A stretch of DNA of 17,165 bases from Nocardioidaceae bacterium (lineage in GTDB: Bacteria; Actinomycetota; Actinomycetes; Propionibacteriales; Nocardioidaceae). Location of the stretch: contig JAICRS010000035.1 of NCBI GenBank assembly GCA_025966335.1, positions 1 to 17,165 of the forward strand, read 5' to 3'. Below the pieces are notes generated by a model that was given only the letters and a program-made list of their open reading frames with translations, was not told the DNA's origin and ran no database searches. This document shows positions 1 to 6,460 of this stretch, one piece after another. The first letter of the stretch is position 1. Each line of letters opens with the position of its first letter. A program made the position numbers and the translations under genes.

Positions 1-1270
1 CATCTCCCAGGTCCCCGATGCCCCGGCGACGGGCCTGATCGACGTACCGGAGGACCAGGGCGAGCGCCTGGTCGCCCAGGCGGCCAGGTTCGGCCGCTCC
101 GAGCTCAGCCGCGCGGCGGACCTGGTCGCTTCCGGGCTCACCGAGATGCGCGGCGCCACCGCTCCCCGGCTGCTCCTCGAGCTGATCTGCGCGCGAGTCC
201 TGCTGCCCGGCGCGGACGACTCCACCGAGGGTCTGCTCGCGCGGCTGGACCGGATCGAGAAGCGGATCTCGATCGAGGGTGGCGCGCCGTCCACCGAGCA
301 GCACGTCGGCCGCCCGGCCGCTGCCCGGGAGGCACCGCCGACCCGTGCGGCCGCTCCCTCTGCGCCGGCGGCAACGCCCACGCCCCAGGACCGGTCGTTC
401 ATGACGGCCGAGCCCCGGGACCTGGCGCCGACGCCTGCCCCCCAGCAGCCCGAGCAGCGGCCGGCCGAGCCGGTCAAGGCACCCGAGACGCAGCCGGCGG
501 GCCAGGTGGCGCAGGGTGAAGCGCCACCGGAGCAACCGACGCCAGCGCAGCCGCCGGCCGAGTCCGCGCCGGCCGACGCCCCGCCGGCGGCCGAGACCCC
601 GGCGCCGTCCGGTGGGCTGTCGCTGGTCGACGTACGCCGACTGTGGCCCGACCTGCTCGAGTCGGTGAAGCTGAAGCGGCGGTTCACCTGGATCATGCTG
701 AGCCAGAACGCCCAGGTCGCGGCGGTCGACGACCGGACGCTGACGATCGCGCTGCTGAACGCCGGCGCCCGCGACTCGTTCCTGCGCAGCGGGAGCGACG
801 AGATCCTGCGGCAGGCGGCGATCGACGTGATCGGGCAGGACTGGCGCGTGGAGACCATCGTCGACCCGTCCGCGCAACCCGGCGCAGAACCCGACGCGGC
901 GCCGCGGATTACCAAGTCGGCGGTCTCCGACGGCCCGGTGCCACCGACCGCGCCCGCGGCGCCCGCGGCCGCCCCTCCGGACTCCACACCGCCCCCGGAC
1001 TGGGCAACCGGCGGACCCGAGGCCAGCGCGGCCCCCGAGCCGTCTCCCGAGCCGGCCCGGCAGCCGGTGGACCCCGCGGTGATCGCCAACGCCCGCGGCT
1101 CCATCCAGCCCACCCGGGCCACCGGGCCCGGCGGACCGAAGCAGCCATCGGTCTCCGACGAGGACGCGCATCGCGACGACCCGGACGCCGACGACCACGG
1201 GCTCGGTGGGGCGGCGCTGCTCGAGCGTGAGCTCGGTGCCCGCGTCATCGAGGAGATCAAGCACGACTGA
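1..1270 (+). CDS. dnaX: DNA polymerase III subunit gamma/tau, C-terminal part (5' end outside window)
   Basis: The open frame enters at base 2 and ends at TGA 1268-1270, giving 422 residues of the C-terminal part. DnaX is the clamp-loader ATPase subunit of the replicative polymerase; its ATPase domains lie upstream of the window. The first ~100 residues look like the helical domain III (clamp-loader collar), ending in a segment with LLLELICARVLLPGA. A long Pro/Ala/Glu-rich linker follows (about bases 300-610), then a conserved globular block (about 615-880, with SLVDVRRLWPDLLESVK and IDVIGQDWRVE) typical of actinobacterial DnaX C-termini, then a second Pro/Ala-rich disordered stretch and an acidic end. 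Identity rests on this architecture plus the classic dnaX-ybaB-recR order; the ATPase motifs themselves cannot be seen. No slippery frameshift heptamer was noticed in the visible part. Confidence 0.88.
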   Translation, partial: ISQVPDAPATGLIDVPEDQGERLVAQAARFGRSELSRAADLVASGLTEMRGATAPRLLLELICARVLLPGADDSTEGLLARLDRIEKRISIEGGAPSTEQHVGRPAAAREAPPTRAAAPSAPAATPTPQDRSFMTAEPRDLAPTPAPQQPEQRPAEPVKAPETQPAGQVAQGEAPPEQPTPAQPPAESAPADAPPAAETPAPSGGLSLVDVRRLWPDLLESVKLKRRFTWIMLSQNAQVAAVDDRTLTIALLNAGARDSFLRSGSDEILRQAAIDVIGQDWRVETIVDPSAQPGAEPDAAPRITKSAVSDGPVPPTAPAAPAAAPPDSTPPPDWATGGPEASAAPEPSPEPARQPVDPAVIANARGSIQPTRATGPGGPKQPSVSDEDAHRDDPDADDHGLGGAALLERELGARVIEEIKHD

Positions 1271-1343
1271 CCCGCACGGGACAGCAAGAACCGGCCGGGC
1301 AACACACCCGGACCCGGCAGGACCGAGACGAAAGAGACCAGAG

Positions 1344-1706
1344 ATGACTGAAGGCAACCCGTTCGGCGAGGGCGGCTTCGACATGAACGCACTCCTCCAG
1401 CAGGCGCAGCAGATGCAGGAGCAGATGATGAGCGCCCAGCAGGAGCTCGCCGACACCACCGTCGACGGCACCGTGGGCGACGGCCTGGTCACGGTCACCG
1501 TCACCGGCACCGGCGACCTGGTCGGGGTGAAGATCCGGAAGGGCTCCTTCGACCCTGAGGAGACCGAGGACCTCGAGGACCTGATCGTCGCGGCCTACCG
1601 GGACGCGAAGGCCAAGGCCGACGCGCTTGCCTCGGAGAAGCTCGGCCCGCTCGCCGGCGGACTCGAGGGAGACACGCCCGGGGCAGGCGGCCAGCTGGGC
1701 TTCTAG
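1344..1706 (+). CDS. YbaB/EbfC family nucleoid-associated protein
   Basis: This 120-aa protein has the size and pattern of YbaB/EbfC, small dimeric proteins that bind DNA and are almost always encoded between dnaX and recR. An N-terminal Gln/Met-rich amphipathic helix (LLQQAQQMQEQMMSAQQEL, about residues 13-31) is followed by a beta-rich core (TVDGTVGDGLVTVTVTGTGD) and a C-terminal helix (EDLEDLIVAAYRDAKAKAD), then a Gly-rich tail. The ATG at 1344 is chosen because the family motif starts just after it; a purine-rich AAAGAGA at 1331-1337 is a modest ribosome-binding site. An upstream in-frame extension to 1206 would overlap dnaX and carries no family sequence. The gene starts 73 bases after dnaX and ends 44 bases before recR, consistent with one operon. 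Its role in recombination or nucleoid organisation is known from the family, not shown here. Confidence 0.93.
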   Translation: MTEGNPFGEGGFDMNALLQQAQQMQEQMMSAQQELADTTVDGTVGDGLVTVTVTGTGDLVGVKIRKGSFDPEETEDLEDLIVAAYRDAKAKADALASEKLGPLAGGLEGDTPGAGGQLGF

Positions 1707-1750
1707 AGCCTCCCGCACCGCCATCCCTTGAGTAGGAGAAGAGACCTCCG

Positions 1751-2350
1751 TTGTACGAAGGCGTCGTCCAAGACCTGATCGACGAGCTCGGACGGCTGCC
1801 GGGTGTCGGCCCGAAGAGCGCCCAGCGCATCGCGTTCCACATCCTGCAGACCGACCCCGTCGACGTACGCCGGCTGGCCCAGGTCCTCATCGAGGTGAAG
1901 GACCGGGTGAAGTTCTGCGCGGTCTGCGGCAACGTCGCCGAGGAGGAGACCTGCCGGATCTGCCGGGACCACCGTCGCGACCCGGCGGTGATCTGCGTCG
2001 TCGAGGAGTCCAAGGACGTGGTCGCGATCGAGCGTACCCGCGAGTTCCGTGGCCGCTACCACGTCCTCGGCGGTGCGATCTCGCCGATCGAGGGCATCGG
2101 GCCCGACGACCTGCGAATCCGTGAGCTGATGACCCGGCTGGCCGACGGGGTGGTCACCGAGGTGATCCTGGCCACCGACCCGAACCTCGAGGGAGAGGCG
2201 ACGGCGACCTATCTCACCCGGCTGCTCAGGCCGATGGGCTTGCGCGTGACGCGACTTGCTAGTGGACTGCCTGTAGGTGGTGACCTCGAGTACGCCGACG
2301 AGGTGACCTTGGGCAGGGCATTCGAAGGGAGACGTGCCGTCGATGAGTGA
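1751..2350 (+). CDS. recR: Recombination mediator protein RecR
   Basis: RecR works with RecF/RecO to load RecA at gapped DNA. The 199-aa length is the family norm and all landmarks are present: an N-terminal helix-hairpin-helix (LPGVGPKSAQRIAFHIL, about residues 15-31), a four-cysteine zinc finger (Cys56, Cys59, Cys68, Cys71), a Toprim domain starting near VICVVEESKDVVAIE, and the later Toprim segment ILATDPNLEGEATATYL with its acidic residues. The start is TTG at 1751, preceded by AGGAGAAGAG at 1735-1744; TTG is accepted because the MYEGVVQDLIDELGRLPG N-terminus matches RecR proteins and no ATG/GTG fits. The 3' end overlaps the next gene by 8 bases, implying translational coupling. Confidence 0.96.
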   Translation: MYEGVVQDLIDELGRLPGVGPKSAQRIAFHILQTDPVDVRRLAQVLIEVKDRVKFCAVCGNVAEEETCRICRDHRRDPAVICVVEESKDVVAIERTREFRGRYHVLGGAISPIEGIGPDDLRIRELMTRLADGVVTEVILATDPNLEGEATATYLTRLLRPMGLRVTRLASGLPVGGDLEYADEVTLGRAFEGRRAVDE

Positions 2351-2966
2351 GAAGACTCCGGCACCCGACACGTCCGACGACCCGGTGGTGCACAGCGACC
2401 TCGAGGACTTCGCCCAGCAGATCGCCGACCAGGTCGAGAGCTTCCTGCTCGCGCTGCAGGCGATCGCCCGCGGTGAGGCGACCGGGGGCCGCGCCGTCTC
2501 GCTGCTGCTGCTCGAGGTCAGCCAGGTGCTGCTGGCGGGGGGCCGGCTCGGCGTGCACACCGACTTCACCCCGGTGGAGAAGTATGAGCCCGACGCGGGG
2601 CCTGACCCCGACCTCGACACGATGCGGCTGCGGCTCGCGGTGCTGCTCGAGGGAGTCGACGCCTACAGCGAGGTGTTCGACCCGTACGTCGACCCGCCCG
2701 AGATGGTCTCCTCGCTGCTGTCCGACGACCTGACCAGCATCGCCAGCGCGCTGGCGCACGGACTGCGCCACTTCCGGGCCGGCCGGGTCAGCGAGGCGTT
2801 GTGGTGGTGGCAGTTCTCCTACGTCTCCTCCTGGGGGAACGAGGCCAGCAGCGCGCTCCGGGCCCTGCAGTCGGTGGTCGCGCACGACCGGCTCGACGCG
2901 GAGTTCGAGAGCGAGCAGGACCAGGTGGCCGCCGCCGACGCCCTGCTCGAGTCCGCAAATCCTTGA
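2343..2966 (+). CDS. DUF5063 domain-containing protein
   Basis: A 207-aa soluble, acidic, mostly helical protein of the actinobacterial DUF5063 type, commonly found just after recR. Recognisable parts are the N-terminal LEDFAQQIADQVESFLLALQAI helix, the ISxxLLLEVSQVLLAGGRLG-like segment, and a Trp-rich stretch near the C-terminus (ALWWWQFSYVSSWGNEASSALRAL in two halves). No catalytic motif, membrane segment or signal peptide is visible; function is unknown. The start is ATG 2343, inside the end of recR, with GAAGGGA at 2324-2330 as ribosome-binding site at about 12 bases; GTG 2334 is also in frame but only 3 bases from that site. The overlap with recR says it is co-translated with the repair operon. 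The family assignment is from memory of context and pattern. Confidence 0.85.
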   Translation: MSEKTPAPDTSDDPVVHSDLEDFAQQIADQVESFLLALQAIARGEATGGRAVSLLLLEVSQVLLAGGRLGVHTDFTPVEKYEPDAGPDPDLDTMRLRLAVLLEGVDAYSEVFDPYVDPPEMVSSLLSDDLTSIASALAHGLRHFRAGRVSEALWWWQFSYVSSWGNEASSALRALQSVVAHDRLDAEFESEQDQVAAADALLESANP

Positions 2967-2994
2967 GCCCTGACCGGCCTCACCGCCGCTGACA

Positions 2995-3009
2995 CCGGAA
3001 ATCTTCCGG
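2995..3009 (+). terminator. Small hairpin after the dnaX–DUF5063 operon
   Basis: A perfect 6-bp stem CCGGAA/TTCCGG with a 3-base loop lies 28 bases after the DUF5063 stop and before the ask promoter. There is no U-tract, so it is only a possible weak or factor-dependent terminator; actinobacterial terminators often lack U-runs. The stem is short and could be chance. Confidence 0.3.
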
Positions 3010-3051
3010 CCGCAACCGCGCGGCGGTGCCGTCTTGTGATGCGGCGGGCGA

Positions 3052-3080
3052 CCGGGACCGGACGGGTCCGCCGGTAGAAT
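3052..3080 (+). promoter_or_regulatory. Putative ask-asd promoter
   Basis: TAGAAT at 3075-3080 is a near-consensus -10 hexamer (TANNNT). The -35 position 17 bases upstream (3052-3057) has no good TTGACA-like match. Initiation near 3087 would leave a leader of about 30 bases carrying the GAGGAGA ribosome-binding site at 3108-3113. It sits in the 151-base gap that separates the recR operon from ask. Confidence 0.5.
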
Positions 3081-3117
3081 CGCCCCCGTCCGAAACCAAC
3101 CAGTCTCGAGGAGAACC

Positions 3118-4389
3118 GTGGGCATTGTCGTGCAGAAGTACGGCGGCTCCTCCGTGGCCGATGCCGAGGGCATCAAGCGGGTGGCGCAGCGGATCGTCGA
3201 GGCGAAACGGGCCGGCAACGACGTCGTGGTCGTGGTCTCGGCGATGGGCGACACCACCGACGAGCTGATCGACCTCGCCCAGCAGGTCTCGCCGCTGCCG
3301 ACCGGACGCGAGCTCGACATGCTGCTGACCGCCGGTGAGCGGATCTCGATGGCGCTGCTCGCGATGGCAATCGGCAACCTCGGCCAGGAGGCGCGCTCCT
3401 ACACCGGCAGCCAGGCCGGGGTGATCACCGACGGCGCGCACGGCAAGGCGAAGATCATCGACGTGACGCCGAGCCGCCTCGAGCGTGCGCTCGAGCTCGG
3501 CGCGGTCGCGATCGTCGCCGGCTTCCAGGGCGTCAGCCAGGACACCAAGGACATCACCACGCTCGGCCGCGGCGGGTCGGACACCACCGCGGTCGCGCTG
3601 GCCGCCGCCTTGCACGCCGACGTGTGCGAGATCTACAGCGACGTGGACGGCGTGTTCACCGCCGACCCGCGGATCGTGCCGTCGGCGCGCAAGCGCGACC
3701 GGATCTCCTACGAGGAGATGCTGGAGATGGCCGCGTGCGGAGCGAAGATCCTTCACCTGCGGTGCGTGGAGTACGCCCGCCGGTACCAGATGCCGATCCA
3801 CGTGCGGTCCTCGTTCAGCCAGAAGACCGGCACCTGGATCGCAGACGACGAGGTAGGGACACAAGACATGGAACAGGCCATCATCGCCGGCGTCGCGCAC
3901 GACCGGAGCGAGGCCAAGATCACGGTCGTCGGTGTGCCCGACAAGGTCGGCGAGGCCGCGCGGATCTTCGAGGCCCTGTCGGATGCCCAGGTCAACCTGG
4001 ACATGATCGTGCAGAACGTGTCCGCGGCGGCCACGAACCTGACCGACATCTCCTTCACCCTCCCGCGTGAGGACGGACAGAGCGCGATGACGTCGCTGGC
4101 CCGGATCCAGGACGAGGTCGGCTACGACTCCCTGCTCTACGACGACCAGATCGGCAAGGTGTCGCTGATCGGGGCCGGGATGCGCTCGCACCCCGGGGTG
4201 ACGGCGAAGTTCTTCGCCGCGCTGGCATCCGCGGGAGTCAACATCGAGATGATCTCCACCTCGGAGATCCGGATCTCGGTGATCGTCGACCAGGCACAGG
4301 TCGACGACGCGGTCAGCGCGGCGCACAGCGCGTTCGACCTCGACTCCGACGAGGTCGAGGCGGTCGTCTACGGGGGGACCGGCCGATGA
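3118..4389 (+). CDS. ask: Aspartate kinase (alpha subunit)
   Basis: Phosphorylates L-aspartate with ATP, the first step to Lys, Met, Thr, Ile and diaminopimelate. The 423-aa product matches the lysine-sensitive actinobacterial enzyme. The kinase domain opens with KYGGSS (residues 7-12) and contains GRGGSDTTAVALAAAL (from residue 150); the C-terminal half holds two ACT domains (about residues 263-423, including KITVVGVPDKVGEAARIF and VSLIGAGMRSHPGVTAKFF). By comparison with remembered Corynebacterium LysC, Ser302 corresponds to Ser301 of the Lys/Thr feedback site, and Ser312 takes the place of Thr311, so feedback control is probably intact. Start is GTG 3118 with GAGGAGA 4 bases upstream. The stop overlaps the asd start as ATGA (4386-4389), so the two genes are translationally coupled. 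Confidence 0.96.
   Translation: MGIVVQKYGGSSVADAEGIKRVAQRIVEAKRAGNDVVVVVSAMGDTTDELIDLAQQVSPLPTGRELDMLLTAGERISMALLAMAIGNLGQEARSYTGSQAGVITDGAHGKAKIIDVTPSRLERALELGAVAIVAGFQGVSQDTKDITTLGRGGSDTTAVALAAALHADVCEIYSDVDGVFTADPRIVPSARKRDRISYEEMLEMAACGAKILHLRCVEYARRYQMPIHVRSSFSQKTGTWIADDEVGTQDMEQAIIAGVAHDRSEAKITVVGVPDKVGEAARIFEALSDAQVNLDMIVQNVSAAATNLTDISFTLPREDGQSAMTSLARIQDEVGYDSLLYDDQIGKVSLIGAGMRSHPGVTAKFFAALASAGVNIEMISTSEIRISVIVDQAQVDDAVSAAHSAFDLDSDEVEAVVYGGTGR
3868..4389 (+). CDS. Aspartate kinase beta subunit from an internal in-frame start
   Basis: Within ask, Met251 (ATG 3868) is preceded by a purine-rich AGGTAGGGA at 3851-3859, a good ribosome-binding site about 8 bases upstream. Starting here gives a 173-aa protein made of the two ACT domains only (MEQAIIAGVAHDRSEAKITV...). 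This matches the known arrangement in Corynebacterium and Bacillus aspartokinase II-type genes, where the same gene yields an alpha chain and an internally initiated beta chain that assemble as alpha2beta2 and bind the feedback amino acids. The position is nearly identical to the corynebacterial internal start (about residue 250). The site is seen; translation from it is inferred. Confidence 0.6.
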   Translation: MEQAIIAGVAHDRSEAKITVVGVPDKVGEAARIFEALSDAQVNLDMIVQNVSAAATNLTDISFTLPREDGQSAMTSLARIQDEVGYDSLLYDDQIGKVSLIGAGMRSHPGVTAKFFAALASAGVNIEMISTSEIRISVIVDQAQVDDAVSAAHSAFDLDSDEVEAVVYGGTGR

Positions 4390-5453
4390 CGCGCGGCAGC
4401 GACCGGGCCGGCGTCCGGATCGGCATCGTCGGCGCCACCGGCCAGGTCGGCACGGTGATGCGCGAGATCCTGCAGGAGCGTGGCTTCCCGGCCTCGGAGG
4501 TCCGGTTCTTCGCCTCCGCGCGCTCCGCCGGGACCACCCTGCCCTGGGGGGACGAGCAGATCGTGGTCGAGGACGCCGCGACCGCGGACCCGACCGGCCT
4601 CGACATCGCCCTGTTCTCGGCCGGTGCGTCCACCTCCCGCCAGCTCGCCCCGAAGTTCGCGGACGCCGGCGCGATCGTCGTCGACAACTCCTCGGCCTGG
4701 CGGATGGACCCCGACGTGCCGCTGGTGGTCAGCGAGGTCAACCCCGGTGACATCGAGCGGGCCGGCAAGGGCATCATCGCGAACCCGAACTGCACCACGA
4801 TGGCCGCGATGCCGGTGCTCAAGCCGCTGCACGACGAGGCCGGCCTGGTGCGGCTGGTGGCGAGCACCTACCAGGCGGTGTCCGGCAGCGGCGTCGCCGG
4901 TGTGGAGGAGCTCGACCAGCAGGTCCGCGCCGCCGACGGCCGCGGTGCGGAGCTGACCCAGGACGGGTCCGCGATCGACTTCCCCGCCCCCCACAAGTAC
5001 GCCCGCACGATCGCGTTCAACGTGCTCCCGATGGCGGGGTCGCTGGTCGACGACGGCACCGGCGAGACCGACGAGGAGCAGAAGCTCCGCAACGAGAGCC
5101 GCAAGATCCTCGGGATCCCCGAGCTCAAGGTCTCCGGCATCTGCGTCCGGGTCCCGGTCTTCACCGGGCACTCGCTGGCGGTCAACGCGGAGTTCGCGCG
5201 ACCGCTGTCGGCGAAGCGGGCCACCGAGCTGCTCGCCGACGCGCCCGGCGTGACGCTGACCGAGATCCCGACCCCGTTGCAGGCCGCCGGACAGGACCCG
5301 AGCTACGTCGGCCGGATCCGACAGGACCCGGGCGTCGATGACGAACGCGGCCTGGCCCTGTTCATCAGCAACGACAACCTCCGCAAGGGCGCTGCACTCA
5401 ACACCGTGCAGATAGCCGAGCTGGTGGCGCTGGGCAGGTCCGCACGCCGGTGA
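4386..5453 (+). CDS. asd: Aspartate-semialdehyde dehydrogenase
   Basis: Reduces aspartyl phosphate to aspartate semialdehyde with NADPH, the second step of the aspartate pathway. The 355-aa length is normal. The NADP-binding motif is GIVGATGQVG near the N-terminus; the catalytic cysteine is Cys136 in NPNCTTM; the substrate-binding segment and catalytic histidine fall in RVPVFTGHSLAVNAEFARP; and the C-terminus has the typical DPSYVGRIRQDPGVDDERGLALFISNDNLRKGAALNTVQIAE pattern (shown here in parts: DPSYVGRI, NDNLRKGAALN). ATG 4386 overlaps the ask stop codon by ATGA. The first ten residues before GVRIGIVGATG are slightly longer than usual but no better start exists. A remnant of a second asd-like gene follows directly downstream. 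Confidence 0.96.
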   Translation: MTRGSDRAGVRIGIVGATGQVGTVMREILQERGFPASEVRFFASARSAGTTLPWGDEQIVVEDAATADPTGLDIALFSAGASTSRQLAPKFADAGAIVVDNSSAWRMDPDVPLVVSEVNPGDIERAGKGIIANPNCTTMAAMPVLKPLHDEAGLVRLVASTYQAVSGSGVAGVEELDQQVRAADGRGAELTQDGSAIDFPAPHKYARTIAFNVLPMAGSLVDDGTGETDEEQKLRNESRKILGIPELKVSGICVRVPVFTGHSLAVNAEFARPLSAKRATELLADAPGVTLTEIPTPLQAAGQDPSYVGRIRQDPGVDDERGLALFISNDNLRKGAALNTVQIAELVALGRSARR

Positions 5454-5455
5454 GC

Positions 5456-5479
5456 CGGCGCAAGCCGACCCTGGCGCCG
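5456..5479 (+). terminator. Possible weak hairpin after asd
   Basis: CGGCGC at 5456-5461 can pair with GCGCCG at 5474-5479 around a 12-base loop, directly after the asd stop. There is no U-tract, and in sequence this GC-rich such stems arise by chance; it is the only candidate ending for the ask-asd transcript that I see. Confidence 0.25.
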
Positions 5480-5486
5480 TGGGCGC

Positions 5487-5688
5487 GAGGTGCGCAACCG
5501 GCCGCGCGGGATCATCGCGAACCCCGAACTGCACCACGCTGACGATGCTGGATGCCTCGGCGCCCTGACACTCGCCTCAACGTCGTGCCCAGTCGGGGCA
5601 CGCGACCTTCGAGCTCCCGGTCAGCGTCGAGGAGGCACGGCGCGCGCTGGTGCCTGCCCCGACCGTCGGCTGGTCGCCGCCGACCTGA
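5487..5688 (+). pseudogene. Decayed fragment of a second aspartate-semialdehyde dehydrogenase
   Basis: The 249 bases between asd and the next gene are not ordinary spacer. From 5487 the frame reads EVRNRPRGIIANP, and after one extra C (the CCCC run at 5522-5525) the next frame reads NCTTLTMLDASAP before a TGA at 5566. Together this is the Asd active-site region including the catalytic cysteine, comparable to GIIANPNCTTMAAMP in the intact gene. Further on, 5590-5688 in another frame reads QSGHATFELPVSVEEARR followed by ALVPAPTVGW, resembling the Asd histidine region (TGHSLAVNAEFARPLSAKRATELL). The parts between are missing. The DNA around the active site is nearly identical to asd at about 4772-4800 apart from the inserted base, but the LTML wording suggests a diverged paralogue rather than a fresh tandem copy. 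The second segment is the weaker match. Confidence 0.6.
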
Positions 5689-5702
5689 TCCGCTGACAGC
5701 CC

Positions 5703-6284
5703 TCAGCGTTCGGGAGGGCCCGGCGCCTCGTCCCCGAAGCGGGTGGTCACCCAGTGCGCCAGGGCGTACGCCGCGCCGGTCAGCAACGGGACCACCAGGA
5801 ACATCCATGCCGAGAAGACGAGGTCGAGCAGCACCAGGAGCACGACCACGGTGAGCACGCCGACGGCGAGGAAGCTCGTGCTGCCGGCGTCCGCGACCTT
5901 CCAGGCCTTCAGCAGAGCCGTTCCGAGCAGCACCATCACAGCCAGGATCGCGACCAGCAGGAAGAACCCGGGACCACCGCACGAGCTGGTGCCGGTCATC
6001 GCCTCGCAACCGGCCAGGGCCAAGGAGGTTGCCGCGACGCCGAACAGGCCGACGACCACACCGGTCACCACCGCGGCCACCCGGGCCGGGACGGCCGGCA
6101 GGCTGAAGCCACCCGTGCCGTCGTCGGCCACGCGGTGCGCGGGCGGTTCCGGAGTGGGCTCCTGGACCGGGGTGTCGCTGTCGCCGTTCTGCCGGCTGCG
6201 ACGACGGCCGAGGCGGGGCAAGCTCAGCGACGGCAGCTCGAGAGACGGCTCGTTCTTCTCGCTGTCGGTTGGCTTGTGACCCAT
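5703..6284 (-). CDS. Hypothetical four-helix membrane protein
   Basis: I do not recognise a named family. The 193-aa protein has a long charged, Pro-rich cytoplasmic-looking N-terminus (residues 1-62, with RLGRRRSR) and four hydrophobic segments at about 66-91, 106-125, 137-158 and 160-180, ending in a short polar tail. The loop between helices 1 and 2 carries two cysteines (Cys93, Cys102) in a Gly-rich stretch that could form a disulphide if outside. The start ATG 6284 has no clear Shine-Dalgarno sequence upstream. The gene lies downstream of tRNA-Pro, separated by a strong hairpin, so it probably has its own promoter. The stop is 14 bases from the end of the asd relic on the opposite strand. 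Confidence 0.75.
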   Translation of the reverse strand: MGHKPTDSEKNEPSLELPSLSLPRLGRRRSRQNGDSDTPVQEPTPEPPAHRVADDGTGGFSLPAVPARVAAVVTGVVVGLFGVAATSLALAGCEAMTGTSSCGGPGFFLLVAILAVMVLLGTALLKAWKVADAGSTSFLAVGVLTVVVLLVLLDLVFSAWMFLVVPLLTGAAYALAHWVTTRFGDEAPGPPER

Positions 6285-6321
6285 GCGCCGAAGTGTGCCA
6301 GACGCCGACGGCCGCAGATGG

Positions 6322-6354
6322 GTGTGGCCCGGTCCGAAGCGGACCGGGCCACAC
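6322..6354 (-). terminator. Strong 14-bp hairpin downstream of tRNA-Pro
   Basis: A perfect 14-bp inverted repeat (arms 6322-6335 and 6341-6354) with a 5-base loop begins 5 bases beyond the tRNA 3' end. On the minus strand it is not followed by a U-run, which is common for actinobacterial terminators. Position and strength make it the tRNA transcript terminator; being symmetric, it could also protect against read-through from the other side. Confidence 0.8.
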
Positions 6355-6359
6355 TCTCG

Positions 6360-6433
6360 TCGGGCTGACAGGATTTGAACCTGCGGCCTCGTCGTCCCGA
6401 ACGACGCGCGCTACCAAACTGCGCCACAGCCCG
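6360..6433 (-). tRNA. tRNA-Pro (anticodon CGG)
   Basis: Read on the minus strand from 6433 to 6360, the sequence folds as a standard cloverleaf: acceptor CGGGCTG/CAGCCCG (7 bp), D stem GCGC/GCGC, anticodon stem CGTCG/CGACG around loop TTCGGGA with anticodon CGG, T arm GCAGG-TTCAAAT-CCTGT, and discriminator A at 6360. The D loop has AGTTTGGTA and the variable region is short, so this is class I. The 3' CCA is not encoded and must be added enzymatically. CGG reads the CCG proline codon, heavily used in this GC-rich genome. All elements were read directly from the sequence. Confidence 0.95.
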
Positions 6434-6454
6434 AGCGCCTTCGACGGCGTGGGG

Positions 6455-6460
6455 AGTCTA
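6455..6460 (-). promoter_or_regulatory. Putative -10 of the tRNA-Pro promoter
   Basis: On the minus strand TAGACT lies 21 bases before the tRNA 5' end, a plausible -10 (TANNNT) for a short 5' leader. The -35 region, inside the end of the upstream P-loop gene, is not well conserved. The hexamer overlaps that gene's TAG stop (6458-6460). A CCGGAG/CTCCGG inverted repeat (6462-6478) occupies the spacer region and could instead be a hairpin ending the upstream transcript. Confidence 0.4.

Noticed and set aside
1..1270. Programmed frameshift in dnaX giving a short gamma form
   Set aside because: No A-rich slippery heptamer is visible in this part, and the upstream portion is outside the window.
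1206..1343. N-terminal extension of the YbaB protein overlapping dnaX
   Set aside because: The added residues are Arg/Ser/Pro-rich, out of frame with dnaX and absent from the family; ATG 1344 fits.
2980..4326. 448-codon minus-strand open frame antisense to ask
   Set aside because: Shadow of the aspartokinase gene; Asp/His/Arg/Gly-rich with no domain pattern.
5290..5330. Direct repeat ACAGGACCCG within asd
   Set aside because: Both copies are in-frame coding for conserved QDP motifs of Asd (QDPSYVGRIRQDP), so this is protein conservation, not a DNA element.
6360..6433. tRNA-Pro as a phage or island attachment site
   Set aside because: I see no repeated tRNA 3' segment in the window and no integrase or mobile gene nearby.
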